A stretch of 64,000 nt of DNA from Acephala macrosclerotiorum (lineage: Eukaryota > Ascomycota > Leotiomycetes > Helotiales > Mollisiaceae), in NCBI GenBank assembly GCA_014904845.1, contig MU119292.1, positions 1-64,000 on the forward strand. Direction: 5' to 3'. Below, in pieces: positions 12,267 through 23,397 of this stretch. Both the position numbers and the translations under genes were made by a program. The first letter of the stretch is position 1, and every line of letters starts with the position of its first letter. The notes below the pieces were generated by a model that was given only the letters and a program-made list of their open reading frames with translations, was not told the origin of the DNA and searched no databases.

Positions 12267-12740
12267 CGCTTCGCGTGCTTTCTCATGAATTACTTACACC
12301 AAGACCTCATACCCGCACCTGGACGCCAAGGAAAGAATATCTTCTGCTTCGACTGGCTACCGGATGCAGGAGTAGAGATTCACCATACTGAGCTCCTCGT
12401 CTCCACAATCCCAACTCTCATTGACGACGTTGGCTTAGCTCCGACCGCGAGAGTTCATCATGTTAGCATCACAATCGGAGCTTTCAAGCATACTTTTGGT
12501 CAAGGCAATAAAATCTACAAATTAGAAGCTAGGCTTCAAGTTTTTGACGTATGAGGTAACTATATCATGGTGCTATCGGGAATTGGGACATTAGGCCTTG
12601 AGGCTGTAGCGATCTTTGGATCTATCGTTACAAATGATAGGGCGAACACAAAGGAATGGGATTTCATGGATTTCAAGGATGTGTTGAGGATTTTGAGGAC
12701 AGCTTGTTCGTTGACTATCAACGACTTTGGGGAGGAACAC
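12267..12740 (+). pseudogene. Relic of unknown gene, copy B of a tandem pair
   Basis: The frame reads RFACFLMNYLHQ, then GKNIFCFDWLPDAGVEIHH and onward to a stop at 12554, followed by EWDFMDFKDVLRILR at about 12657-12700. The blocks match copy A in order and spacing (RFRCLLMNYL / RFACFLMNYL; WDYMNFEDVLKALR / WDFMDFKDVLRILR). Residues upstream of RFAC lie in another frame, so this copy also carries at least one frameshift. The pair indicates an old tandem duplication followed by loss of both copies. The function is unknown. Confidence 0.55.
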
Positions 12741-13051
12741 TGACGGGGAGAGGGAGGATTGGGGAAGGGTGTTGCCGAGGAGTGCGCATTTTGATATGCT
12801 TGTGACGGAGGAAGATGTGAGAAGAAAAGTGGATAGGCTGCGTTGAGATGTTCAGATGAGGTCTGGGTGCTATGAGGAAGTGTTAGGATATTGGTGCCCG
12901 AAGAATTGATGCAGGTTGAATTCTCAATTGCATAAAGCACCCGCTAATGTGGCACTGCGAGACAAGGACGATGGGCTCGAAGATAAAAAGAATCGAAAGT
13001 TCATTTGCATTGCAGATGACAAGCGCCAGGCAAGATCTAAAAAGGAGGCAT

Positions 13052-14886
13052 CTATTCAAGACGTCTCCTCCTCATCCTAGCAGGAACCTTCCTATCAGGC
13101 GGAACGACCCCAAAAGGAAAGTAATCAAGATTCGGCTGTGGCATCTTCTCCTTATCCATCAACTCAATATCGAACATCGTCAGAAACATCGCCAAAGCAC
13201 CGATAGCTTCCTGCTTCGCATAGAAGCGACCAGGACAAATCGTCTGTCCACCACCATACGGGAAAAACGAACCCGTCATTGCGTCTGCTGTAAACCTCAG
13301 CTTGTTGTCTGCTGTCTTCTCGGTTTTCTTGAGTTTTGAATTTGGACTTGGTTTGCGGGGTCCACTGTTGGGATCATTGGGATACACGATGAAACGCTCA
13401 GCCCAGAAGTCTTCGACGGAGTGGAATTCGCCATTGACGGGTCCTTCGTTCCAGACGCTTCGGTCGCGATGCTCGTGCCAACTGGATACGGTGATCAAAT
13501 CGTCTTTTGGGAATAGCCAACGTCCTATTTTGAAGCCTTCTGAGATGGGGGCTCTTTGGATGATGACGCCGTTTCGGATGCGAAGCTCTTCGGAGTAGAT
13601 TGACTGGAGCAGGGGGTTGGCAACTAATTTGGGCATTTCAAGTGCGGCGACTCCCGTCTTGGTATGGTCAGAGCATTGTTGGATTGCCCCTCGTGCTTGT
13701 GCCAGGACATTTGGTCGGAAAAGCACGTCGAGTATTTCCCATCCGATAATAGGGACGATGTTTGCATTCGAGCTAGAACATATCAGCACAGAACATGACC
13801 GACATTCCAAGGAACAGCTACCCCCAGATCATGCCCAGATCAGTAGCAGCAAGAGCCTTGTCAGTGAATCCATCGATCTGACTGAGCTCCTTCTGTCGCT
13901 CTCTCATTACTCTTGCACCAAAATATTCCTCCCACTCCACATATTCGAGATCGGGATCGCTTGGATCAATATGCTCTCTTGCGAACTTGTGCCATCTCAT
14001 GATGCATGCTGTCAAATTGTCTCTATTGCGGAACGATTTGGGGATCAACCACCGGGGTAGGCTCTTGAACAGTTGTGGTAGTTGCGTATCAAATTCCCAG
14101 AAGTCGGCGACGAAATCCGAATTTAGCCTGAAGAGATGAGGTCCGCAAATAGCTTCAGTGGACGCCTTGAACACAGTCTCTTTGATGATCCTGTATAGAT
14201 CTGGTACATCGGTCCACTCATATCCGATAGAGAGCGATGAAAGTTCAGCTTCAAGGTTCTTCAAGAACCGGTCTGCAAGATCGATGAGGGCATTTCCTTG
14301 AAGATTTTTATGAAGGCCTTTGTGGCTATTGTGGAAGATTCGATTGTGAGGCTCAAGATTGTTGCTCCCGGGAAGTGGTTCCTTGAATATTCCGGTGTTA
14401 TCTCTCTCATATGTTGGTCTCGCTGAAGCAGGGCTGCCAAATGCACCCTCCAAGACAAGAATCGCGGCTGGTACAGTGGTGAGATTCCGAGAGCTTCGGA
14501 ACAGAGTTAGGACGCTCTCAGAACCTGAGATGAAGTGGATCTTTCTGTTGAGTATCCTAATCCGGACTGGAACATTGGGGCCATAAGTTTTTCTGCAACA
14601 TCTCATTAGCTGTTGGTCCTCGGAAACATGATTCGGGTATTGACATGATCTTGCCGAGAAAGCCTTCGGTGTTGAAAGCGAATGAGATGAGATTTCCAAG
14701 TATTGGAATTGAATACGGCTCGATGGGAGGAGTTTTGCCATCACCTTTGGCTCGAAGGGCGATGATAGACCGTAAGGAAGTGATAAATTGTGTGACGATG
14801 AAGATGATAAAGACGCTGGCAATGACCGTGGCTCTCCTATCCCATTGGATGATCGCGGTTCCGGTCTCGATGATGTCGTCAATCAT
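13052..14886 (-). CDS. Cytochrome P450 monooxygenase
   Basis: Three exons join cleanly: 14886-14645, 14592-13822 and 13772-13052, giving 577 aa. The two introns are about 50 bp with standard GT-AG ends, the first with a GCTAAT branch-like site. An N-terminal membrane anchor (residues about 20-45, ATVIASVFIIFIVTQF) precedes a Pro-rich hinge (KTPPIEPYSIPILGN). The K-helix ExxR is seen in SEELRIR and the heme-binding loop FFPYGGGQTICPGR places the axial Cys at about residue 517. Overall it resembles the fungal CYP7/CYP8-like group acting on sterol or lipid substrates; that assignment is tentative. No lesion was found. It is the only intact gene between 5.5 and 17.8 kb and has no evident biosynthetic partner. 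Confidence 0.85.
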
Positions 14887-15706
14887 GGTCTCAACCGTGA
14901 AGGGATTGCGAGATGTACATCAATGGCGAGTTCGGGAGCAAAGGAAAAGTTAAGTACATGTAAGACTTGAAGTTGAAGTCCGCCGTCCCGTGTTGAATAA
15001 ATGTCCGTGCAGCTTACATTGCGGCCGATGATATCCTGGGTTCCTTGGAGCGAAGCTAGGCGCATCATTGGTATAGATCGCGACGGACCCAATGCCGTGG
15101 AAGCAAGAAGATGCTAAGCCTCCAGGGCATGGGTCTGGGCCGCTTCGGGCTACACATGTGCCTTCTTGCGCAGGAACTGTGCAGCTCGAGAGTTAAAGGC
15201 TTCAGCCTCACTCAGAGCGATCGAGAACAGTTTCGAAGGGAATCATCGTGAAAACGCTGTGGTTCACCAGTCCGTAAATATGGTTCGCAGTAGTAAAAAT
15301 ATGAAGCGCTGATACTTCACTTCCTGAATTTTCTCCTTTAGACTTCTCACCACCAAGCCTCAATGCGTGCCTTCGAATTTAAGGGCTGACTAGCGGTGCT
15401 CTGGATCTGGAAAGATGATCGTGATGCTGCATGAACGCGCCGCGTTCCCCAAAGATGAGACCTTATTCACCAATTGCCGACGTCGATTTCAAGCTGAGAT
15501 GCCTCTTTCGACATCGAAAAGTGACGAGCGGTAGCAATGATGGCTTTTTATTTTTGAATCATGATGTCGCGATGCAGGCATATGCGATTGACGGTTTCTG
15601 CATGGCCGCCGCCAAGTGGCCCGAGATTAAGGTTATATCCGAGCGCTGCATCTTTATCAATTTCAGCTGCTGCTTATCAGCTCTCATCGCTGTTTCCTTT
15701 AATATA
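14887..15706. other. Upstream region of the P450, no gene
   Basis: Presumed promoter side of the minus-strand P450. A plus-strand frame at 15431-15796 runs into the transposon's terminal repeat and is not credible as a gene. Confidence 0.4.
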
Positions 15707-17659
15707 ATCGCTCGGTTGGCACATCTCGCCCTGATTCCTTACGTAATCGGGCGAGGGACAGCAATGCGTAGTTGGCCAGCAATGCGTAGTTTTTGACGAG
15801 AATATAATTTAAAACTACTTTATATGATGAATATCTGGGTCGTACGCAGGCATACAATATGCAAAATGACACTCGTAAACTAGATCATTATAGATCCGTG
15901 TATATCTCTTTGAAAACTGCTTTCAAGCTTTCCTCTATGGCGTTTGAAGTCGTTTCTTTCTCATATTAACTATTCTAGTTTTATTCTCATTATCAGCTCT
16001 CATCTGCTTGCGCGCTACTCCACCGTAAATTTCTCTATATTTCTGAACTACTATGCCTTTAGCATGCTTGCGTTTGTCGCGTTCTTTGCCGGCGGCGGCG
16101 TTGGCTTGTAAAAGCTCAATAGAAAGCTGGCCGCTAAGAAGCATTTTTTGCGTCTCTTTCTCTGTCTTTTTTATCACATGAAACGTAATAAGTGTAAAAG
16201 GCCAAGGTCCATTTTTAATACGTTTATCAATATAGTCGGCACCGCGCTTTTATTGGATATATGTGATTGGTGTTATAAACTCTGACCACGGAGGTGAAGA
16301 AAGTATTGCAAAGCCGGGGATTGATTCTCGAGAAGAAGAGTTTAAAGTCTTTTGTGTCTCTTGTATGCCACTATAACTCTTCATCTTATTAAGGACAATG
16401 GCGGGATTATAAAGTATCAATCCAATCTTTTGAAATGCGGATTTGCAGAGCTTGACCGTAAAAGTTTTATTGGAGAACGTTTAAAAAAAAGAGAAGAAGT
16501 CGGTCTTGGAAATCGTGGTCGCGCCATAGAACACTTCACGACGAATACACTCTTTGAAATTGTGTTTATATGATTGAAACGCGCCGATATCGAGAGGTTG
16601 TGTAAAATGCGTAGTATGAGCAGGTAATTGAAATGGTCGAATTCGATTGTCCCAGCAATAATCAATAAACTCCTGCGTAATATGCGAACTATACTTATCA
16701 AATATCAATATCCTATATCGATTTTTTGTCCGATTCTTCGTGAATTTATCGAAATGCTTGAACTATGAAAGAGTCAATCAATCGTTTGTAAAACCAGAGT
16801 TTGAACGTGCGAAAAGGATATTGTCGTCTATATCGTTCTAAAAGTATTTGCGGAGATGATATACTCCCTTAAAGATGACCATAGCGGGGACGTGATAATC
16901 TCCTGTAGAAATGCATTTTACCACTGTAACCAATTCCTTATTATTTGGATCATTAACGTAAACACGCACTACGTTCGCAGGGATAATAACGATTCCTCCA
17001 GCTGTAATACCAATTTGACAGTCCGTTTCATTGAAGTTGTAGATATCTTCGTTCAAAATAGTTCACTTGTCTCTACACTTCTTAAAATCCTTGAAATAGC
17101 ATTCGATTTCTTCGCGATTATATGCTTCTAAACGTGCGACAAAAAGAGGTGTTTCGCGGAGTGTCTTGAGCCATTCGTAGTTGCGTAATAGCCATCTTTT
17201 GATCCATCGTCGTGATACTGTTTCTTCCTCTCTACTCTCTGCTCGTAGAATCGAATTGCATACCGCAATATTAGTAGAACGTCCCATACCGTGACACATA
17301 AACAAATAGTCCTTCAATGTATTGTCTTCGACCTGTGCAAGCTTTTTATTGTGTTCACTGCGAGTTGAAGAAGCTAGTACTCCACTTCTACGACGAAAAA
17401 CGCGTAGATAAGAAGCACGCGTTTAACGCGCAGCTTCTATTGCTTTCATCCCAGGATTTTTCCTCATTAATTCTAAAGCATCTTAAACCCTTTTCTCTTC
17501 GTAGTCTACCTTTAGAGGCATTGTAATAATGGATAAATCAATTTAAAGTAAGAATAGTGATTTTTGAAATCAAAAACTACGCATTGCTGGCCAACTACGC
17601 ATTGCTGTCCCTCGCCCGATTACGTAAGGAATCAGGGCGAGATGTGCCAACCGAGCGAT
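15707..17659 (-). mobile_element. Complete pogo/Fot1-family DNA transposon
   Basis: A 1953-bp element bounded by perfect 90-bp terminal inverted repeats (15707-15796 and 17570-17659) and flanked on each side by TA (15705-15706 and 17660-17661), the target duplication typical of Tc1/mariner/pogo elements. Each repeat carries two direct copies of AGCAATGCGTAGTT, 18 bp apart, and an imperfect palindrome around the outer TCGCCC/GGGCGA. The length, target site and DDE transposase fit the Fot1/Pogo group of filamentous fungi. The enclosed gene is dead, so the copy would need a transposase supplied in trans. Confidence 0.9.
15935..17521 (-). pseudogene. pogo/Fot1 transposase, nonsense-only pseudogene
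   Basis: From ATG 17521 to TAG 15935 the reading frame is exactly 529 codons with no frameshift, but it is interrupted by eight stops at 17483, 17423, 17063, 16838, 16778, 16763, 16481 and 16250. Fragments in order are an N-terminal helix-turn-helix-like region, a CENP-B-like part (VSRRWIKRWLLRNYEWL), the DDE core (IYNFNETDCQIG; IFDKYSSHITQEFIDYCW; TQPLDIGAFQSYKHNF) and a basic C-terminus. The first catalytic Asp, usually in NFDE, reads Asn. Nonsense without indels points to C-to-T mutation (RIP or deamination) rather than slow neutral decay. Confidence 0.88.
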
Positions 17660-17776
17660 TACTTCTAGTGAGGCTCCAGCAGCGCTTTATTCAGTCTATT
17701 CTCGCAGCATTGTATCGGGCTTCCGTCGTGTCCTTATTCACGACTGGTGTGAGGACATTGCAAGGGTTCAATCAAT

Positions 17777-19505
17777 ATGGGGGACGAAAAGCATGAAAGT
17801 TCGACCCCGCCTGTGGTGGAAGAAGGCGACTCGCATTCAATCATCCAAGTAGGAGACATCATACACGTTCATGCGACACCAGAGCAGGAGGCACAGGTTC
17901 TCAGAAAGATAGACTGGTTGTGAGTATTCAGCATTCTCAAGACTCGTGTCGTATCTGGACTGACCAGGTGGAAGCATCCTTCCGTTGATGGGATTTTGTT
18001 ACATGCTTCAGTATACCTACAAAGTCAGCCTTGGATACTCTACACAACTTGGATTGATGGAAGATCTGGTCAGTCACATCATTCGAGGTTCGTGAATACG
18101 ACTGACTTCGGCAGAAACTTCACGGCACCGAATATTCTTGGACGTCTTCTGTCTTTTATTTCGGATATCTAGGATGGAGCTGGCCGAGTTCCTATTTGGC
18201 TGTTCGCTTTCCTCTGGGTAGATACCTTGCGGTGTCTGTCATGCTCTGGGGTATGGTTCTGATGTGTCACGGTGCCACGAAAGGGTTCGCGGGTCTGATG
18301 GCTGCACGGTTCTTCTTAGGCGCCACAGAATCGGCAGTTGCGCCTGGCTTTGCCCTTCTGACAGGCATGTTCTACAAGCGGAAAGAGCAACCATCTCGGT
18401 GAATTGATCTATCCTCTTGATTGCTGGCGCTAACTCTACAGGATGTCCATTTGGTTCATCGGGAATGGTGTCGCTAATGTCGTCTCGGGTGTCATCGCCT
18501 ACGGCATCGGAAAAGCGCATACCAGTCTACAGCCGTGGAGACTCCTATTTCTCATCCTCGGGACCATCACCTTCTGTTGGGGCATTGTGCTTTTGTTTCT
18601 CCTGCCAGACTCGCCTTCGAAAGCAAGATTCCTAAAGCCAGAAGAGAGAGTCATCGCACTCCATCGGACACTCGACAACAAGACCGGAGTCATGGACGAA
18701 GACACCTTCAACATCTCACAGATGTGGGAAGCCCTGAGAGATCCTCAAGCTTGGTTCCTTGCCCTGTATCAATTCTGTGTCAATATTCCCAATGGCGGGG
18801 TCACTTCAGTATGTTCTTCAAGGTCAAATCGTTCCCCGCTCACATCTTGTAGTTCAACAGCATAATCGTCAACGGCTTCGGTTTCAGCCCCCTCACCACC
18901 CTCCTTGTCCAAATGCCTGGCGGGGCATTCCAGCTCGGTGGTCTCGCAACCATGGCACTCGTTACTACATACGTTAAAAATAGCCGTTTGCCAATGATGA
19001 TCACAATAATTGTTCTATCGTTGATTGGCATGATTATGGTATACACAATCAATAACGAACATCGATATGCTCGACTAGCGGGACTGTGGCTCGCAGCTAT
19101 CTTCGCAGCTGATATTCCCATATCACTGAGTCTGATCGCATCCAATTGTGGTGGGTTCACGAAGAAAGCTACCGTTAATGCTATGTTTTTTGTTGCCTAT
19201 TGTACAGGAAACATCATTGGACCGCAATTCTTCTACACGAGAGAGGCGCCCAGATACCCGGTAAGTATCGATTCCAGTCTCCGGATGCGTGCTAATTTTG
19301 AAAGACTGGTATCAAAGCGCTACTTTGCGGGTTTGCGCTGGCGGTGTTCTTCCTGTTCTGCCTCTGGTTTTACTACATCTATGAGAATCGTCGACGCGAC
19401 AAGAAATATGGCCCACCTACTCATATTTCTGAGGCTGAGGAGATTGAGGAAGATATATCGAACAAGACTGATATGCAGCTCATTCATTTCAGATACCTGA
19501 GATGA
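17777..19505 (+). CDS. MFS permease, Dal5-like (anion:cation symporter family)
   Basis: Six exons: 17777-17919, 17975-18068, 18115-18398, 18442-18808, 18853-19260 and 19305-19505, encoding 498 aa. All introns are 43-55 bp and GT-AG; the last has a GCTAAT branch site. The product shows the fungal allantoate-permease pattern: KIDWFILPLMGFCYMLQY in TM1, GMFYKRKEQPSR between TM5 and TM6, LLPDSPSKARFL at the central loop, and a hydrophilic tail ending in FRYLR. Family members import small organic anions (allantoate, nicotinate, pantothenate, sugar acids) across the plasma membrane with protons; the substrate here is unknown. No lesion was found. It converges with the class-III aminotransferase relic, and a second, broken Dal5-like gene lies 2 kb downstream. 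Confidence 0.88.
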
Positions 19506-19622
19506 TGTGTTTGAGACGATCTCGAGAAATCTCGATACGGATGAGGAGAGAAACTGTTCGATATCCAAGTGCGGCTGATTTGATCAACCATAAATTTCGT
19601 TTATATACAATCCACAACGTTA

Positions 19623-21010
19623 TTATATAACTATTCTACTCTGTTCCTGGAGATACGCCTCCTTCAGAAGCGTCACTATCTTCCTCAAATCCAGCACTGA
19701 TATGTTGTAGGGCGGCGCTATGATGACATGATCACCCCGCACTCCATCCACCGTCGCCGCACCTGGATACACAGCCAGCCCCAGCCTGAATGCATTCTGC
19801 TGCACGTTGTATCCAAAATGGCAAGCTAGCGAAAATGTTTCCTTCGTCACCTTATCTTTCACAAACTCCAGTCCCCAGAACGAGCCTCGCCCACGGATAT
19901 CTCCGACAAACCTACACTCACCAAATGCATCCCTCGACAACTTCTCCAACAACATCCCCATCAACGCACATCTCTGCACCAAATCCTCCCTCCTCATAAT
20001 CCTCTGCACCGCAAGCGCAGCCGCACAACTCACCGGATGCGCCTGATACGTATGCCCATGATTAAACGCCTTACTTCCCCTCCTCGAAACCCCAACCACC
20101 TACTCACTGACCAAAGCCCCCGCAATTGGCGCATACCCACCTCCCAACCCTTTCCCTATCGTCACAATATCTGGAACTGTATTTGCTCAAACGCAAGATA
20201 CGTTCTTGTTCTTCCCATTCCGCACCTGATCTCGTCGAGGTGGAGCAAGATCCCATATTTGTCGCATAGTTTCCTAACAGCAGGGAAGTATCCCTTTGGC
20301 GCAGCCACGCAGCCTGATGCAGCGCCAACGACGGGTTCCGCAATGAAAGAAATCACATTCTCGAGTCCAAGACGCTGAAACTCAGTATCAAGTGATCAAC
20401 ATACTGCCTCTCCGTCTCCTCTTTCCCTTGATATTGATAAGCATAAGCCGGACTCACGAAAGACACATTCTCCATCAAAATCCCGCCTTCACCTTCATAA
20501 GGTACTTTCCTAGCCAAGATTGAAGAAACAGACATCGAGCCTATCGAATTCCCGTGGTACGATCGTTTTCGAGAAACATGCCATTTTTGAGAGGGTTGTC
20601 CGTGCTCGAAATGGTATTGGCGAGCGAGTTTCATGGCTGCGTCGTTGGTTTCGCTGCCGCTGGAGCAGAAGTAGGCTTTTGTGAGGGAGTGTTGGAAGCC
20701 GGAGGGTGGGGTGGAGAGGATATGTGAGGCGAGGTCTTCGGCGGAGGAGGTGGTGTAGGAGAGTGTGTGGACGTAGGATACGCGCTGCATTTGGATAAGG
20801 GTAGCGAAGATGACTTCTTGGTTGGAGTGGCCGATGACGGCTACTGCTGCTCCGCCGCAACCGTTGAGGATGGAGGCTCTGGATGAGAGGTGTAGCTAAG
20901 TAACTTCCTGAGGCACCGACGACTTCGTGGGGTCGTTCAATGAGGGAGCGGTGCATCAAAGCTGGCTCTGGCTCTGGTTTTTTGCCTTTGAATGAAGATG
21001 GTGTGAGCAT
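19623..21010 (-). pseudogene. Class-III PLP aminotransferase, pseudogene
   Basis: Homology runs from the N-terminus (ALMHRSLIERPHEVVGASG, start near 21010) to the C-terminus (HVIIAPPYNISVLDLRKIV, stop 19623) with the family landmarks present: SGSETNDAAMKLARQYH, RKRSYHGNSIG, LLHLDEIRCGMGRT, the GKGLGGGYAPIAG loop with the PLP lysine, and NHGHTYQAHPVSCAAA. The pieces lie in different frames: shifts near 20900, 20390 and 20180, plus a TAG around 20105. No intron with proper splice sites explains them. Intact homologues transaminate omega-amino acids such as beta-alanine or GABA. It is divergently arranged with the MFS pseudogene, so the two may once have shared a promoter. Confidence 0.8.
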
Positions 21011-21626
21011 GGTTGGTGCTGTTGATATCTCTGTTGTGTCGATGATTGTTTCATCGACTGTAATTTCTTTCTCGAGAATGGACGATGTTGGTACTTTGTT
21101 TATTGCGATTGTTGTGTCGTTAAGCGGAGAAGTCTCTTCGAGAAGAATTGCAGGCGCTATGGTGAGTATGTTGTTTGACTGAGATGTGTAGTGTTGGCAG
21201 GTGTTGTTAAAGGAATGCCTTTAACTTAGTTTGCCAAGGCATCGCTCCAAGTCGAGGACGCTTGCGAGAACATTTTCATCGTATCAGTTCTTGAGACGTA
21301 CCGAGTACCCGTGCGACGAGAATTAACCGTCGCCATCCAGAGCAATTCCATAGTGGGATGAAAGGCAGTGGTGTAGACTCTCGTGGTCGGCGGAGCATCA
21401 GTATCGGGTTTGAACGGGTTCTCGCTATAGACCAGGCTTTGAAGATTTCCCCCTATTCTTGGCATCATGCGACATCCTATCTCCGATCTCCATCTTAATT
21501 TTGCTGCTATCATTTCAATCAGTTCTCAGTTCTCCATGGATATTTTGTTTCCAACGAATTAAGGATCGCGATGCGTTGATAAGAAATGTTTTGTGAATTT
21601 TATATGTAGCTTGCGATTAGCCGATC
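21011..21626. other. Former divergent promoter region
   Basis: Lies between the 5' ends of two pseudogenes (aminotransferase on minus, MFS on plus). A 95-codon minus frame at 21226-21513 shows no recognisable feature. Confidence 0.35.
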
Positions 21627-23309
21627 ATGTCTCTGGTAACGGCACCCATCAATACCATCTCATCGCTGTTCACGATGTCTTCACCAATTGAAAAAGTACC
21701 TTCCGTGGTGCGTGCAGACACAATAGACAGCGAGAAAGGAGAGTTGATCCTCGATCGCAATGCCGACTTGGGGCTTCAACACCTCGCTAAACATGGCCGT
21801 GTCGAGTACACTCCCGAGGAAGAGGCCGCTGTGCGATGGAAGATTGATCTCTGCTTGATGCCAATCGTAAGTCTTCTTCCTCGCTGTCGTCCCTCAATAC
21901 TGAAATAACCAGTTGGCAATCACCTTCGGCCTCCAATACCTCGACAAAGTCACCATCTCCTACGCCGCCGTCTACGGCATGCGAACAGACCTCCACCTTG
22001 TCGGAACCCATTACCCATGGGCCAACTCAATCTTCTACTTCGGCTCCCTAGTCGGAGAAATTCCCTCCGATTATCTCATGCAAAAACTCCCCATCGGGAA
22101 ATTCGCTTCTGTGAACTTGTTCATTTGGGGACTGTTGGTCATGCTTTGTGCCTTGACCAAGAACTTTGCTGGTTTGGCTGTGATGAGGTTCTTGATGGGT
22201 GTGTCTGAGAGTTGCATTGGACCTTGTTAGGTGATTGTCACTGCTATGTTTTATAAAGGACAAGAGCAGGGCACTAGATGTACAGTGTGGTATTTCATGG
22301 TTGGTGCTGCTGCGATCGTCGGGGGTCTTTTATCATGTGGGATTTGGCATGTGGAGTCTGTTGCTGTCAAGCAATGGCAGCTTGTTGTAAGCACTCATAT
22401 CCCCTCTGCTCTCGAAAGTCGAGGTATTGACAAAGTTCAGTTCCTCATCTGCGGAGGCTTCACAGTAGCCTGGTCCCTAATCGTCTTCCTTTCCCTCCCA
22501 GACTCCCCCCTAAACGCCAAATTCCTCAACGAGCGCCAGCGCTCCATCGCCATCGAACGTCCCCGCTCAAATCCACAGGTATCAAATCGTCGCAATTCAA
22601 ATGGCATCAAGCGAAAGAGGCCCCCTGCGCCCCTCAAATATGAACGATTACTTTCTGGGCTGGGATCTCCAACCTCTTGAATATCGGAGGCTCGTTCTTA
22701 CCGTTGATTATTCAGGAGATGGGCTTCAGTGGGTTGACGATGACGCTACTGACACTTCCGGTTGGAGGGACGGAGTGTGTGACTACGATTGTCGCAGGGG
22801 GTTTGAGCTGGTATTTACTAATGGTCGGACAGTGATCATGTTCTTCGTCTCGCTGCCGACTCTCGTTGGCACTGTCCTGCTTCAGGTTCTACCTCAGTCG
22901 CGACTTGGGGGAACTGTGTGTGTGTTTGGTTTCTACTTTGCGTTCCTGCCTCGTGCGCGATTCTCCTCAGTCTTATCTCCTCGAATGTCGGGGGCTTTTC
23001 GAAGAAAATCACGACGACGTTTTTGGTGTTTGTGTTCTTCTGCGTGGATAATATTTTTAGCCCGCGGCTTTTCATCACCTCGGAAGCCCCGCATTACGGG
23101 ACTGGATGTAGAGCGATGCTGGTCGCGATTTGTTTATGCCAGGCGCTATCGATTGGCCTCGGGTGTTATTATTGGTTGAGAACAAGAGGAGGGATGGGAT
23201 GTTAGCAGAGGCGCCGGGGGAGGTTGTTGATGTTGTGAGTACGGAGGGTGAGGAGTTTCCGAATAGGACGGATATGGAAGATTCGTTGAACTTTCGGTAT
23301 AGGCGGTAA
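21627..23309 (+). pseudogene. Dal5-like MFS permease, pseudogene
   Basis: The N-terminus (to CLMPI) is followed by a normal intron (about 21868-21912) and the family pattern LAITFGLQYLDKVTISYAAV, LMGVSESCIGPC, AMFYKGQEQGTR, FLSLPDSPLNAKFL, LTLPVGG, SSNVGGFSKKITTTF and the tail NRTDMEDSLNFRYRR. A TAG at 22228 interrupts TM5/6. At least three frameshifts lie between 22570 and 23190, where the correct frame switches repeatedly, and a TGA occurs near 22640. It is a paralogue of the intact permease at 17777-19505. It probably once worked with the neighbouring aminotransferase, as transporter plus first catabolic enzyme. Confidence 0.85.
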
Positions 23310-23397
23310 TGTTCTGAGCTGCCTTGGACTTCGAAACAATGGTTGGAGTATTGTTAATGTCTATTTCTAACTCACAATCGTTTCTGGGCCTGGTCAC

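Noticed and set aside
13302..14060. Plus-strand frames opposite the P450
   Set aside because: They are shadows of P450 exons whose heme and K-helix motifs are clear on the minus strand.
15431..15796. 121-codon plus-strand frame
   Set aside because: It ends inside the transposon's terminal repeat and has no family features.
22200..22260. Possibility that an intron removes the TAG in the second Dal5-like gene
   Set aside because: The flanking residues are continuous with family TM5/6, no splice pair spans the stop, and later frameshifts remain.
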